64,000 nt of DNA from Thunnus maccoyii (GCF_910596095.1 NC_056545.1:1187001-1251000); one strand, 5' to 3'; positions 1 through 12,486 are shown, counted from the first letter of the stretch. Made by a program: numbers and translations. Notes: a model not told the origin generated them from the letters alone.

Positions 1-680
1 GACTTGTCAATCACAACGTAGCCACACCCTAAAGCATACCTGCTTTATCATCTATTTTACTCCAAATGGGACCATAATTTACAAAATGAACATCATACTG
101 TATTGAAAAAGACTTTAAGCTGATTGTGACCATAAACTCATCAGGAAAGTGTTTACTGAGGTAATAAATCAAGAGAGAAGTAGGGTCATTCTCTCATAGA
201 CTTCCATACAATCAGACTTCTTTATGGAGCCAGCTTTGCAGGTTTAAGGCACCTCCGCATTGGTTTCACTTTTCACTCGTTTGGTCCACTCTGTAGCCTT
301 GGTTGCTAAGGTGGTTGCTAAGGCGTCCCATGTGTTGTCCTCTCTCATATTTAATATCTGATTCAGCCCCAACATGTGAACACAGAAGTGAAATCCTGCT
401 ACTATAGTAGCAGGGGGAAGCTTCCTGAAGCTGACCAATCAGAACAGAGTGGGCTCATCAGGAGGCGGGGCTAAACGGCCTGTTTCAGACAGAGGCTGAA
501 CTGAGGGGCTGCATAAAGGACCAGTAGAAGATAAATAAGGAGTTTTTAACTGGAAATCATGCAAAGATATTCCAGTAGAGCCCCAGAATATAAATATAGA
601 GCTGGAAATATTCGGAATATCTGTCCTTTTAACAGTTTCAGCTACAGTTTTTCAGTGGAAGCAACATTACATATTCTTAC

Positions 681-2778
681 CTGTGAGTCCCACACATGGC
701 CTCAGGCCTCCAGATGAAGTGACCATCTCTGTAAGCGCAGATGGCGTTCGGGTCGTCAGTCAGCAAAGGATATTCTGAGAACAGCTCCTGATTGGCTGGG
801 CTGTGGACCAGCACAGCGTACATCACTTCCTGTTTGTACAGGACGGTCTTGAACACCCGCATGACGGGCTGAGTGCTGGAACAAAGCTGGAGGAAATAAA
901 ACAGGATTTAATAGAGTCACACAACAACCAGATTCTTACAGGTGTGACATAAACTGTTGTCACTTAAACACATCGTTCAACTGCAGACTGACTCAACAGC
1001 TACACATACAGTCTTGCTCATAAGTCTACATAACCTGGCAGAATCTGTAAGATGTGAACCATTCATAGTGTCTATAGTTGTGACCATAAAGTTCAATTCA
1101 GTAACAGCTTTTTTCTGGCAACTTGACCGCGCAGCTCATTTTTGTTCAAGTACCTCCTTATTGTTCAGCTTGAAACAGCCACATGCAACTCTCAGCTGAA
1201 GTTGCATTTGGGTTTTTCTTTGCAACCTGAACAATTTTTCTGGCAGTTGTGGCTGAAATCTTTGTTGGTCTACCTGTCTGTGGCTCAGTATCAACAGAAC
1301 CCTTCATTTTCCACTTCTCTATCAGAGCTTGAACACTACTGATTGGCATTTTCAAATCTTTGGATATCTTTTTATATCCTTTTCCTGGTTTATAAAGTTC
1401 AACTCCCTTTTCTGGCAGGTCTTTGACAGTTCTTTTGCTTTCCTCATGGCTCAGTATCCAGTAAAGTCAGAGCAGCACTGGATGAAATGTGCAGAAACTC
1501 ATTGACTATTTATACACAGACACTAATTAAAATCAAACTAGTCACAGGTGTGGAAACTTACCTAAACTAACCCTATCCCTTCATAGCCATTTAAACCTGT
1601 GTGCGTCAACTTGTGCGTATATTATCAGGTCAAACATTCAAGGGTATGTCAACTTTTGATCAGCACTATTTTGGTGATTTCAGTTATCATTATGCTGTAA
1701 AAAGGGCAAAAACAATTATGTGAAAATTAATGGCTTCACTTGACCACTATCATTAAATAAAACAAAAGTTTTCAGCATGATCAGTCATTTTTTTTCCAAA
1801 ATATGGCCGATATTTCACAAATTCTACCAGGGTGGAACAACTGTATGAACTCAGAGTAATTCAGCAAAATCTGACGGCATTTTACTTCAACCTACAACCT
1901 TATAACTGCTTCACAGCAACAAATCCTGCTGGTTCAGAAGAAGGAAGTGAGATACGACTCTGAGACTAAAGACATCGGTAAACCACAAGATGAGGCTGAT
2001 CTCTAAAGTACAGACAGGACTGTAAAAGTGAAACTAAACTCCAAACCACAGAGACTCAGTTAGAAGATACAAAAGACTTTTATATTTCATTTATAAACCT
2101 ACTGAGAGCTCAGAGACTTTTATATAATCTTTTATCCTTCATGCATTCATATGACATTATTTCATCCCAAAGATTTATAAACTTTTACTCAGAGTACATT
2201 TCAAATGAGCTGCTTTTAGTTGGATGTCAGTAAAGTGTACTTCGGTACTCTTTCCTCCTCTGCTAGTCAAATATTAACAGACCCTGTCAGGTTTGTACCT
2301 GCTGGCTGTAGGCCGTCAGCAGCTCCTCCAGGGGGAAGGTGAAGCGGTACGAGCCCAGCCTGGAGGAGTCCAGTAAGGCAGGCGAGGTGGCGAACTTCCC
2401 CAGAAAGTTTTGCTGTCTCTGGATCTGCTCCTCCGTCCGGTCTGGGTAGATCTGCTCCAGGAGCCTCCTCTCAGCTGACTGTATGTCCTCAGGTCTCACC
2501 ATCAGACTCCACCACACCAGCCTCGGAGACTCCTCAGAGTCCGGGTCACAGAAACCTTTAACCCACCTGATGCCTTGTAATCCAACTCCAGTTGTGTCGT
2601 GTTTTAAATGAGTCACATGAAACTCTGGTCGGGGGTACTCCGGGATGTTTTCATTGAAGAGATACCTTTTTTTTTTGTTTTCCAAATCTTTAGTTTTCTC
2701 TTTCAAATCACTTAGTTTCAGGTGCTGACCTTTACAAAAGTCTTCAGTATGTCCTCTTCTGGTGACCCGTCTTTCCAT
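681..2778 (-). CDS. Gene U, left copy: unrecognised teleost protein, 5' part (exons 1-2)
   Basis: Two coding exons of a gene I do not recognise; the 3' exons lie beyond the left edge of the window. Exon 1 is 2299-2778 (160 codons, ATG in the context accATGG, donor CAG|GTACAA). Exon 2 is 681-886 (206 nt, acceptor CTCCAG, donor CACAG|GTAAG). Exon lengths and phases match the complete copy at 16644-21117. The two proteins share long identical blocks such as PRPEFHVTHLKHDTTG and VRPEDIQSAERRLLEQIY. The N-terminus differs: here MERRVTRRGH, there MEKHVEGRGY. An in-frame ATG at 2797-2799 lies upstream, but the accATGG start is shared with the other copy, so I prefer it. No signal peptide or membrane segment is visible. 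The protein looks soluble and its function is unknown. The intron carries a Tc1-like insertion absent from the other copy. Confidence 0.8.
1009..1843 (-). mobile_element. Degenerate Tc1/mariner-like element with TA target duplication
   Basis: The element starts CAGTCTTGCTCATAAG at 1009 and ends at 1843. It is flanked by TA on both sides (1007-1008 and 1844-1845). Its inner ends both carry versions of a CCTGGCAGAATCTGT / ACAAATTCTACCAGGG terminal repeat. On the minus strand at about 1160-1480 it encodes only a helix-turn-helix N-terminal piece of a Tc1-like transposase (GRPTKISATTARKI is visible). The catalytic half is gone. The corresponding intron position in the right-hand gene U copy (TA at 17601-17602) is uninterrupted, so this insertion post-dates the inverted duplication. 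Confidence 0.85.
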
Positions 2779-2950
2779 GGTCAGGTGATAAAAAGACAAA
2801 TTAAAAGTCTTTAAACTGTCTTTACTGTTGTCTCTCCTCTGTTATCTGACAGCACAGTGCTGAACAAATATGAAGCCACTCCCATTTCATCTTGTAAAGA
2901 GACTCTTCATGATGATGTCACACTGGGGAGGAATCAACAAGAGAAATGTT
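2779..2950 (-). promoter_or_regulatory. Putative promoter / 5' UTR of gene U, left copy
   Basis: The sequence just upstream of the start codon is conserved with the upstream sequence of the right copy (16500-16643). Shared blocks, read on the coding strand, are a TGAYGTCA-type CRE-like site, GGGAGTGGCT, and CAGCACTGTGCTGT followed by GATAACAGAG. Because both copies derive from one duplication, conservation alone does not prove function. No TATA box stands out. Confidence 0.35.
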
Positions 2951-3331
2951 TGAAGTTATGAGAATTTCTCCGTTCCTTTCCATCCTTTCTCTTTTAATGC
3001 CGTTCCTTTAAGCAAACAGCCCACACACAACATTTTATACTTCCAACCTTCGCCCAACACAACCGTCAACACACTTCACTGTCTGCAGACACCTGTTTCC
3101 TGTAAGATAACAATTCCACATGTCGTGTCTGTCTTGTACAGTTTCCAGATCTTGTATTTAGTTCCACTTTTCCAACAATCATTTCTTTAGAATCAGGATC
3201 ACCATGTCCGATGCACTTCAGATAACCTTTTCTATTCCTTCTTCACCAGCAGACGAGACACTTACTTTGTCAACAGAAACAAGGTGTGAGACCTCTTACT
3301 GGAAACAGAAACAATGTGGTCGCAACGTATA

Positions 3332-4319
3332 CAGTGAGAGACACAAGTATTCAACACGTCTACATTTCTTTCAGCAAACATATTTCCGGTACAGCTACTC
3401 ACTTGCAAATAAGACCAGACATTGGTATTAACTCAATAAAGCAACACAGCTAAAGAAACCACAACATTCTAATCAATAAAAAAAAGTTATGTACATTAAA
3501 CTCCAAAAACCTTCACAACAAGATTGTTGAGCAACATAGGAATATCTAAATGTTCCCATAAGCACCACTGGCAGCATCACTCCACCATCAACCGGCGATG
3601 CACAGGAGTTCCTCAGAAGACTGCTGACCGGGCAGAAAATTAGTCAGAAGAAGAAGAAGAACCACTCGAAAAGAGCTCCAGAAAGACCTGGATGAAGCGG
3701 GTACATTTGTCACGGAGGAAACATTAGGTAATGCACTCCATACACAACATTTGGAGAAACCTGTAGATTACTGGAAGAATGTGGTGTGGTCAGATGAAAT
3801 AACACTAGGTGCCATGTTTGGAGGAGAAATGGTTCTGCATATGACCCTAAAAACACCGACAGTGAAGTTCAGAGGTGGAAGCTTTATGGTACCGGCAGAA
3901 TCCACACTGTTTAAGGGGAGATGAATGGAGTCGTGTCTATTCTTGAGAAGAATCTGTTGCCATCCAGCAGGACGATGAGGATGAGACGCAGCTGGACCTT
4001 CCAACAGGACAAAGATCCAAAACACACCGCAGAGGAGACTCAACTGGTTCCAGAGAAAGACAATAAAGGTGTTGGACAGGTCCAGTCAGTCACAAGACTT
4101 GAGCCCATTAGAACATTTATGGAAGGAACAAAAGGTTCACCAGCGGCCCCCGAAATCCTCAACATCTGAAGACTGTTTAGAAGAACAGAATAAAAACCCC
4201 CCTGAACACTGTGAGAGATTAGTTTCTTCACACAGGAAGCATCTTGAAGCTGTCATTGCAAACAAAGGTTTCTCCACCAAGTATCAACCACATCTCACTT
4301 ACTTTTTTCTTGTGTCCTT
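3332..4319 (+). pseudogene. Degenerate Tc1/mariner transposase copy
   Basis: The left end CAGTGAGAGACACAAGTATT follows a TA at 3330-3331 and looks like a Tc1 terminus. Downstream, shifting frames carry Tc1 transposase signatures: a VVWSDE block near 3780, [13 protein letters not shown] near 4005, and [13 protein letters not shown] near 4092. Several frameshifts and stops separate them, so no protein can be made. The right end is unclear; it runs into the L2 tail at about 4320. The insertion is absent from the right arm of the inverted duplication. Confidence 0.75.
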
Positions 4320-4770
4320 CAAATTCAATCAATCAATCAATCAATCAATTTTTATTTATATAGCGCCATATCACAACAGAAGTCATCTCAAGGCACTTTT
4401 CACATAGAGCAGGTCAAGACCGTACTCTTTAATTTACAGAGACCCAACAATTCCCCCATGAGCAGCACTTGGCGACAGCGGTAAGGAAAAACTCCCCTTT
4501 AACGGGTAGAAACCTCAAGCAGACCTCGGCTCTTGGTGGGCGGCCATCTGCTTTGACCGGTTGGGTTGAGAGAGAGAAAGAAAGAGGGAAAGGGGGAGGG
4601 GGGACAGAAGAAAAACAATCACAACAACAACAACAACAACAACAACAAGCACAAGCAGCAACAGCCAGGGAAGGATGCCATCAGGACTGTGAAGGACCAC
4701 GAAGGTTCGGCCCGGGACTCAGGTTTTCCTGTGAGATGAGAAAGCACAAAAAACTCCGGGGAAATTCAAT
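4320..4770 (-). mobile_element. L2-family LINE, 3' end only
   Basis: This is the 3' UTR and tail of an L2 LINE on the minus strand, heavily 5'-truncated. It begins with a (CAAT)n array, the reverse complement of the (ATTG)n tail, at 4326-4349. It then carries the same landmarks as the two longer L2 copies at about 30000 and 39300: TATATAGCGCCATATCACAA, the block CCCCTTTAACGGGTAGAAAC, and a (CAA)n tract at about 4623-4646. The CAA tract gives a spurious polyglutamine reading frame. Confidence 0.85.
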
Positions 4771-5299
4771 GCCCATAATTATTTTATTGATTGGAATGTT
4801 ATGGTTTCTTTAGCTGTGGTCTGAATTTCATATGAATATCTGTACTGGAAATACATTTCCTGAGTGCATCATGTTCTTTTAAAGGCAAAATTGAGTTTAA
4901 TACACTTCTACACTTGATTAATGATCATTAAAGTATCAATAAAATAATACAGTAATTTCTCCAACAGCACACTTCTGATATTTTTTCCACCACAATGTGT
5001 TTAATGTTAAAGTTTCAGTCGTGGTTGAAGGTTTGGTGACCTGGTGTTACTATGGTACATATGAAGGACAGAAGATGTTGTTTGGAGGATGATAGTTCTT
5101 GTCAACAAATCTTCATGTTTGGATCCAAACCAACAATGAACTGATCTACTGACAAGTATTGTGTGTGTATCAAAGCTGATATATCTGATTCCAACCTCTT
5201 GACTTTATACTACATTGTTAGTTTCTCAAAGAACTTCAGTACAAAGTGCTGATAATTCTTAATAATACTTTTACTTATTATTATTTGACAGATTAATCA

Positions 5300-7680
5300 A
5301 TAATGTAATTAATGGTTAGTTGCAGCTTTCGGTTTCCAAACAGCAGCAAAGATGATGGAGCTGTTTCACCTCACTGTGTTTCTAAAAGGGAGGGTTTTTA
5401 TTGGTTCTTTATCTAAAGTAAACACAGTATCTCTTTTACCTCTGGTGACCTTCGACCTCTGTTCTAGTATCTTTCAGCCCTGATGGAGCTGCAGCTGATC
5501 CAGATGTCAGATAATTGAGGCGGAGTGTAAACATCAGCTGTGAGTGTCTCTGAGTAAATATTAGGACAGATTACAGAACAGGTTTACAGTCTGACTCTCA
5601 GCTGCAGGAGTTCACATGTTTGTTTGGTTTCAAACACGACTCGGACCTTCGTTAGTTATTTAATCTTCAGACAGAAACTGATGGTCTGTTACTGCTGAGC
5701 GAGGCTGAACTACCGACAAACAAAACAGGAACACAAAAAACCACTAATTCAACTTGTAACACTGAGCAACAAGGATCCAACGATCTCTCTTCACATCACA
5801 AACTCTTTGTTGATATCCGGTTTCATCCTGATGAAGGTCACCTGTTCACGAGGAGCTGAATGTCTCTGAGATTTCGTCACCGAGCCTCCACAGTGACACT
5901 ACTGCCCCCCCCCCACTATCAGGACCATGCAGAGACCTTTAGAGGGGCAGGTGCTCCAAGTTAAAGAGGGGCACATGGAACAAGACTTTTATAGCAACTC
6001 TTATTCAAACAGAATATAACAGAATCTTACAACAAATCACATCATATTATATGATTTTCCCCACATGCTGTAATGGGGGTGGGGGACAATGACGATGACT
6101 ATGACTATGATTCTCTCTCGTTTGTGTCTGTGTGTGTGTTCTGTTGGCAGTATCTTGTTCTTTTAGTAAACAAGCCTGACTTCATTTTAGAATCAATTAA
6201 ACCCTTCCATGCATGGTGGTCACTACAGTGGACAGCTGTTCAAAAGCCGTTTTCTTATTTATATGCATGGGGTTTTGATGGTATAGTTGCACATCAGTGG
6301 ACTCTAGTGTGTCAACCCATACGCTGCCATCCACTGGTCAGTCCTTGTAAGTGCAGCACAAATTGCCGGCCGGAAATGCTCAACAGCTCAGGAACATCTT
6401 GTTAATCCTTCTATAGTAATAGACCCTCGCAGGTAAATGAAATTTAATAATAATTTAGTAATACAATTGTTAAAATTTCCAAGTATTGATTTTATGATGG
6501 GAGAAAATGACATTTGATCATCTGTCCACTAAGTTGGACAAACTCCTTGAAAAATACGTTCAAATATTTTTTTTTATGTCTAAAGAGGAATAAAAACACT
6601 CACACCTACAATTATAGGATGGCCAATGGAATATTTAACTTACAGATTCACATGTAAAACAGCAGTTTTCTTTAAGATTTGGACACCCTTCTTCTGGTGA
6701 AAGACTCACAACTATTGTCTTAAAGAGAACGATCGATTGCAATACAGTTAATTGGCAATTCAGGTCATAAGGTCAGATTTCTATTTGCTTGGTGATCAAA
6801 TGTCAGGTATTTATTATTATTATTATTATCATTTTGTCTTACTAAAGTTGTTGGGAATTTTAAGTACTTTAATTTGTAATTCTCTCAAGACTGTTAGTTG
6901 TGATGGATTGAGCGTGTATATGTTTATATGTTTACTGTATGCCTGTACAACTGCGTGCAATTATTTTTCCGAGTAGGTGGTGAGCTATGTATATATCTCA
7001 TGTCAAAGATTTCAGTAAGATGTGTAACTTTTGTGGCCATTGTTTGTAGTGTTTGTTTTTGTATGTTTATGAAAAAAATCCTGACTGAGGTTCATCCTGC
7101 ATCATAATTCATGCATGAAAGGAATAAAGTCACAGCAGTCACACTCAACGGTCTCATCTCAGATGTTCCTGTGTAACCCCAACACCCCCAACATGAAATC
7201 ATTGTCTGTCATCAGCAATAACAGACACACGTAGCAATCCGAACATTCACTTAACAAAAACAAAGAGCAGAAACATTCATAAACCGAATGTGACGACACA
7301 TCAGACTGTGCAGATCAGCCATGGTACTAAAAACAATAGTGATACATTTCTACCTCATAACCATCACTTCGTAGTATGTTGAGCATCACCGGCGTGACGT
7401 AAGGCTCACATGTTCTACCTGACGGGGAACATAGTACAGTTGCTGTGCTGTTGAGGGGGTTGCTGGGGAGGGTTAGGGTGCATGTCACCTCGCTTCCCTC
7501 ACTCCCGTCTCTTCACGAGGACGGAGGAAGTTAATTCACCAAACGAGACGTCCTCGCCCTGCAGTCTGTGGTCCTCAATCACTCCAGCGTCACTCTGAGA
7601 CGACAAGTACTCATGACACACGTCACCCTAAATGTCAAATATGTAGAAGTCAGCTCTAAATGTGTAGAAACTTATTAAGT
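5300..7680. other. Gene-poor interval between left arm and PGAP2
   Basis: I see no supported gene here. It holds a C-homopolymer tract near 5906-5915, a (TTA)n microsatellite near 6808-6830, and AT-rich sequence. A 110-codon open frame at 6073-6405 begins in a low-complexity GAC/GAT stretch and shows no recognisable domain or splice context, so I did not call it. Confidence 0.5.
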
Positions 7681-7689
7681 AACAGTTTA

Positions 7690-8040
7690 ACGAGAGCCCA
7701 GTATTTGTATTTGTATCATTGGACGTCTGGATCTTAAGTTATCAGAGAAATAAACTGGACAAACGTTAGCAGCAGCTCGGCTAACAGCCCCTCCAGGAAG
7801 TCCGGTGGTCACCGAACATCGTCGGAGAAACACTGATTGTTTAGGTGAAACAGCTTTAATTAGTATTTTTAACAATTTTAATCTCTTGTAATCTCTTGTA
7901 ATCCTATCCCGGTGAAGCTGGTTATTTAACAACGAAGACAACAACTCCCATGATCCCTTGCTACTTCACACCGTCATCACACGCCTAGCGGCTGAAATGA
8001 CATATTGTGTGTTTAACTGAACTATTTTGCCTGTTGTAGA
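7690..8040 (-). repeat. MITE-like interspersed repeat, 3' of PGAP2
   Basis: This segment is the reverse complement, with high similarity, of part of 62670-63050. Shared blocks include CAGCCGCTAGGCGT, GTGTGAAGTAGCAAGGG, ATCATGGGAGTTGTTGTC and TCACCGGGATAGGATTA. It has no coding capacity that I can support. The adjoining 8010-8070 also resembles 61985-62050, suggesting two short repeat families side by side. The transposon class is not assigned. Confidence 0.65.
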
Positions 8041-8294
8041 ATATAAATAGAGCTGGAAATGTGCAGCGTGTGTCTCCTTTGAATAGCCGGAGGAGCAGCG
8101 AGTTCACTGACTGTAACGATGAGCATCATATTAACATCGACAGAAACATGAGAAAGAAAGACGGCAGGTGTTGTTGGAACGTTCAGGATAAAGTTTAATC
8201 TCTTTAAAATGTTCAGAAATGTAAAACAAAGTTTCTTTGTGTCCTTTTGGGGTTTTTTTTTTTTTTTTTTATAAAGTCACCAGGTGACGTGAGC

Positions 8295-11200
8295 TCAGTA
8301 TCGCTTGTCTTCAGGCGGCGTGGCCACCGTCACCTCTTTGGTCCCAAAGTCCCAGAAGGCCGTCATGTGGAAGGCCATGTTGGAGAAAACCACCAGGTAC
8401 TCGAAGAAGGCGAACAGCGTGTAGACTGCGGGAGGGACAGCAGAGAGACACTCAGCACGGTGACGGCTTTCAAACAGCTTTCAAACACACGGCGGGACAA
8501 ACACTTACTTCCTGTTTCACAGAAGTTGTTGTGGCGTCTGAAGAAGTACGCGGCAGCCAGACAACAGCTGACGTTAAACAGGAAGAGACGCAGCTTCCAG
8601 CGGTATGATGTCACTTCCTGAGACAGACAGATGGAGAGAGAGAGAGAGAGAGAGAGGGGAAATAATGTTTTCATCTGTTTCACATCTGGACACACGTTCA
8701 GGTTTCATCAGGACCCTCATCCACATGGACTAGAACAAACAAAACCTTCTCCAGCACCCCCAAATCCTCCTTGGACCTCTAAAGGACCCTTAAATGTAGT
8801 CAAGCAGTCCTTGAAACCCCACAAAGACCACTAGTGTCTGCATAACAACCACTGTACACCCCCTCAGGCACCCATGGGACACCTTGAAGAAGCAGCACAA
8901 ACTCCAGGACCCTAAAACCTCCTGTGAGCCTCCAAAAGAACATCTTAAAGGTCCCTTAAAAAACCTCCACATAACACTCCTGCAACCTCCTCAAGGACCA
9001 TGTGATCACACAAGACCTCTTCAAGGACCCCTCAGAGATCCTTGAATGTCCTCAAGCACTCCTTGAAACTCTTTAAGCACCACAAACTCTCCTGAGAACC
9101 TGAATCTGGATGCAATAAAACCTGCTATCAGCTCTGCGGCGAGTTATTTGTGTCTATTTCAGATGTTTTATGAGACATTTTGTTTATTTGTTTATTTGTT
9201 TATTTATAGAATGATTTTCTGGTAAATGACAGGAACGACTCATCAGGAGATGAAGGGTTTTCTTTACCTCGGGGTTCACGGAGTGTCTCTTGATCACATG
9301 CCACAGCTTGCACGTACTGAGCATGTGCAGCAGCGAGCTCGCCATGAAGACGATGAAACCGTTTTTATGAACACCTGCGGACACAAACAGACGCATCGGA
9401 GTCAATATTCATCATCAACAGACGCTAGATTCCCTGGAGTCAACAACAACAACAAAATAAACACATCCGCTCAGCAGCAGCAGCTGTGTTGTGACTCACT
9501 GTATGTCTCGTTGGACGACACGTATGTGAGCAGCAGCAGTCCCGTGTTCTCGGCGAGGCTGCAGAGCAGCGTCAGTCCGCTCAGCAGCAGCTCCGGCAGC
9601 TTGGAGGCGAAGCGGCCGCGGTAGAAGTTGAAGTAGGCGGCGGACAGCAGGTAGCGCGGCGCCGAGTGAAGCCCGATGCAGCAGCGCCAGATGTAACGCT
9701 CCGGCACGCGGCTGATGGCGGCGCTGATGGACGGGAGGTAGTTGGACACCTGGAACGGACGATCATCCGTTAATCTGTTAATTATCTGACACCTTAACGA
9801 CTAAAGAAACCTGAAGATATTCACATTTAAGAAGCTGGAAGCAGAAAATCTTTGCTTTAAAAATGTCACATGTGATGATAAACTGAATATCTGAGGTTTG
9901 GAACCGTTGATGAGACATTTAAAGACATCAAACGAACATTTCATGTCGTTTACAGAACAAACGATTCATCAATAAAATAACAGACAGATGAATTAATGAT
10001 GTTTTGGTCCTAAATGATGTAAACGTCGGTCAGCTGACAGCAGCAGGAAACAGAACGGCTGGTTTCCTGTTTCTGAACACACAAACCGTCTCTGACTATC
10101 TGCAGAACTATAATATTATGGGATGTAGTTGCAGGGAAAGTCGTGAGTGTTTCAGCTGTTTGTTCACGTGTTACATGGATGGATTGATTTACTGAAGAGG
10201 AACAGTGTTTTTATTTTTAACCCTTTTTTATACTTGTGTACTTTTTCCCGCCTCAGCAGCGTCTCGTTAGCACATCTGGTTGTTTCTTGACTATAAAAGT
10301 GTTGGATGTCCCAAAACTTTCTGAGAATAAATCAGAAATAATTATTTTTGCTCATCTAAAGCAGTAGTCCCCCAACCCCGACGTTTTATTTATTATCTAA
10401 GTCTGAACGATGTTTTATTTTGAAAAATAACCAAATTCTCAAACCAGGTGGATCCAGCGTGTCTATGTAAATGACGGCGGCCTTACAGGTACGTTGGAGA
10501 CAACGACGCTGCCCGAGATCACAACAGCACTCAAAACCCTGTCGCCATTTCACGACATCCTGTCTGTGTGAAGCGCCGTTTTCTGCAGGAGCAGACCGGA
10601 CGTAAGCGACACACTTCGGGCGTCATCGTCTCCCTACATCCTCGCTGCAGAGAAACAAGCTCAGAGCTCCCGCTGAGTTGTATTTTTCATGCACTTTATA
10701 TTTGTTTTTCTGGTGTATCTTATTTTGAAGGCATGTTTAAACGTTACTATAGTGACCAGAGTGTGTTAGGGGGCAGAGAGGATGTTGTTGGCGCAATGTT
10801 ATACTAATAAAGTTGCACACAAGTTCACAGTGGATTCAGGTTTATTATTATATTTAGAAAATACCACAGTATTTATACCGGTCGTATCATTTTAGTTTGT
10901 TGTATTTATCTGCAGCACCTCCGTGAAAATATTGTCTGACATTAAACCGGTCTGCGGTGCAAAAAAGGTTGGGGACCTCTGACCTAAAGTCCACACCAAT
11001 GTTACAGAAACATCAGAGCTCTGCAGCCAGAAACCTGCCGGAGATTTCTGACAGTGACTCACGTTTGAAAATTACAAAAGTCAATCAGTCGTGTTTTTAT
11101 CAGCTGAAGGTTGAACCTGCTTTACATCATCTCTGCTGGATTATTGTATTCTTTATCTTTAGACTTTAAACTAATACAAGACAAGACGGATCTTTAAAAA

Positions 11201-11674
11201 AGGTCTTTGTTTTGTTGATAGCACTGTTTTATTTCCAACACGTCTTATCTGTTTTATTACTGTTGTATTAAAGTCTTATATTAGGTGTATTTTATTCTGC
11301 TTTATTTCATTTTAACTGTCAGATTTTGCTGTTTAATTGTAAAACTTAAATGTTTTAACCATGTAAAGCACTTTGTAACTGTGTTTTGAAAAGTGTTGTA
11401 TCAATAAAGTTTATTATTATAAATATGATTCATAAAAATGAAGAATAAAACCAGACTTTTCCTTTAAATCTAATCTGACGTCCTGGTTTCCGTGTGACGA
11501 CTTACGCGACAGTGTGTGTATGTTGAGTCCTCAAAGTGGTACATGAGCGCCAGGGAGAGGCAGGCGATGAGGCCGGTCAGAGGCAGCAGCACCGTCGCCA
11601 CGGCGAAGCTGGTGAAAGGCAACCGGATGAGGGGCCGGTCCCGGTCCAGGCTGCCGTACGGCCCCTGGAGCATC
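8295..11674 (-). CDS. pgap2: PGAP2, post-GPI-attachment to proteins factor 2
   Basis: PGAP2 (FRAG1) is a multi-pass membrane protein of the Golgi/ER. In the known family it acts in fatty-acid remodelling of GPI anchors and is needed for stable surface display of GPI-anchored proteins. Coding exons on the minus strand are 11506-11674 (ATG at 11671-11673), 9500-9749, 9268-9374, 8509-8617 and 8295-8425 (stop TGA at 8295-8297). All have GT-AG borders and phases join cleanly to give 254 aa, the usual family length. Diagnostic blocks are [13 protein letters not shown] near the N-terminus, [53 protein letters not shown] and [16 protein letters not shown] near the C-terminus. Hydrophobic stretches fit several membrane spans. 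An ATTAAA at 8194-8199 (minus strand) could serve polyadenylation. The introns carry MITEs and a 47-bp minisatellite. No disabling change is seen. Confidence 0.95.
10362..10981. mobile_element. Non-autonomous hAT-like element in a PGAP2 intron
   Basis: A 620-bp element with imperfect terminal inverted repeats: left CAGTAGTCCCCCAACC, right GGTTGGGGACCTCTG. It is flanked by an almost perfect 8-bp target duplication, ATCTAAAG on the left (10354-10361) and ACCTAAAG on the right (10982-10989). The 8-bp duplication and CAG...CTG ends fit the hAT superfamily. It has no transposase remnant that I can read. Confidence 0.8.
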
Positions 11675-11811
11675 CTGGACAAACACACGTTGGATCAGCA
11701 CACAAATACCTGACGACGTTTAAATGATTGATTCATACTTAATAAACAGAACTCATCCTGAATCACATGATCACTGTTTTCACCCCTAAATGTTAATCTG
11801 TCATACATAAA

Positions 11812-12002
11812 GTACATAAGTATTATGAGCTTGATGTAGTTAAAGTATTGCAGTAAAAGTACATAAGTATTATGAGCTTGATGTAGTTAAAGTATTGCAG
11901 TAAAAGTACATCAGTATTATGAGCTTGATGTAGTTAAAGTATTGCAGTAAAAGTACATAAGTATTATGAGCTTGATGTAGTTAAAGTATTGCAGTAAAAG
12001 TA
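11812..12002 (+). repeat. 47-bp minisatellite, four copies, PGAP2 intron 1
   Basis: A unit of about 47 bp containing TATTATGAGCTTGATGT and AAAGTATTGCAGTAAAAGTA is repeated four times with almost no divergence (one ATAAG to ATCAG change in one unit). The same unit, in reverse orientation, occurs upstream of the TIM genes at 22200-22416 (about 4.5 copies), 31505-31577 (2), 42706-42823 (3) and 48562-48588 (1). Confidence 0.9.
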
Positions 12003-12154
12003 GTGGTTTGGTCCCTCTGACTGATATATTATTATATATGACATCATTAGATTATTAATAGTGAAGCATCAGTGTTAGAGCAGCATGTTACTGTTGTAGC
12101 TGCTGGAGGTGGAGCTAGTTTACACTACTTTATATACAGTTAGCTAGTTTAGTC

Positions 12155-12486
12155 CAGTGGTTCCCAACCTAGGGGTCGGGCCCCTCCAAAGGGTCAGCAG
12201 ATAAATCTGAGGGGTGGTGAGATGATTAATGGGAGAGGAAAGAAGAAAAAACAAAGTTCTGATACACAAATCTGTTTTCAGTTTTTGGACTTTTTCTCTA
12301 ATCTTTGATTTTTGCTGAAATATTGGATCATTTGAACATTTATTGAAATGAAAGCATGTGAGAAGTTTAGAGGGAAAAATCACTATTTGGTGGAGCTGTT
12401 AACAACTCATAGACATGTGAAATGTGACCCCGACTACACACTGCTTTTTGTAAGACGTCAAAAGACAAAAAGGTTGGAAACCACTG
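12155..12486. mobile_element. Non-autonomous hAT-like MITE, PGAP2 intron 1
   Basis: A 332-bp element with terminal inverted repeats CAGTGGTTCCCAACCT and AGGTTGGAAACCACTG (the right copy has one change). The flanks GTTTAGTC and GTTTCATC match at six of eight positions, consistent with an aged 8-bp hAT target duplication. Confidence 0.8.

Larger units (their letters stand above)
280..5290 (-). repeat. Left arm of a large inverted duplication around PGAP2
   Basis: This arm reads, in reverse complement, as the same sequence as about 14060-18330. Matching blocks include exons 1 and 2 of gene U, the promoter region near 2800-2950, the stretch at 3040-3290 against 15500-15660, and the stretch at 4850-5290 against 14060-15430. 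The arm is longer than its partner because it holds later insertions: a Tc1-like element (1009-1843) and a Tc1-like pseudogene plus L2 tail (about 3332-4770). Arm ends were judged by eye and may be off by tens of bases. Confidence 0.8.

Noticed and set aside
4469-4813. Polyglutamine-containing frame
   Set aside because: It lies in the L2 3' UTR on the antisense side; the glutamines come from the (CAA)n tract. The same frames recur at 29841 and 39088.
6073-6405. 110-codon frame with a transmembrane-like look
   Set aside because: It begins in low-complexity GAC/GAT repeats, has no known domain, and shows no splice signals or neighbouring exon.
11516-11727. Plus-strand frames overlapping PGAP2 exon 2 and those at 9226-9624 and 8247-8621
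   Set aside because: They are antisense shadows of PGAP2 coding exons.
11812-12002. CRISPR-like appearance of the 47-bp and 29-bp direct repeats
   Set aside because: The repeats are head-to-tail with no spacers, and the genome is clearly a vertebrate. They are minisatellites.
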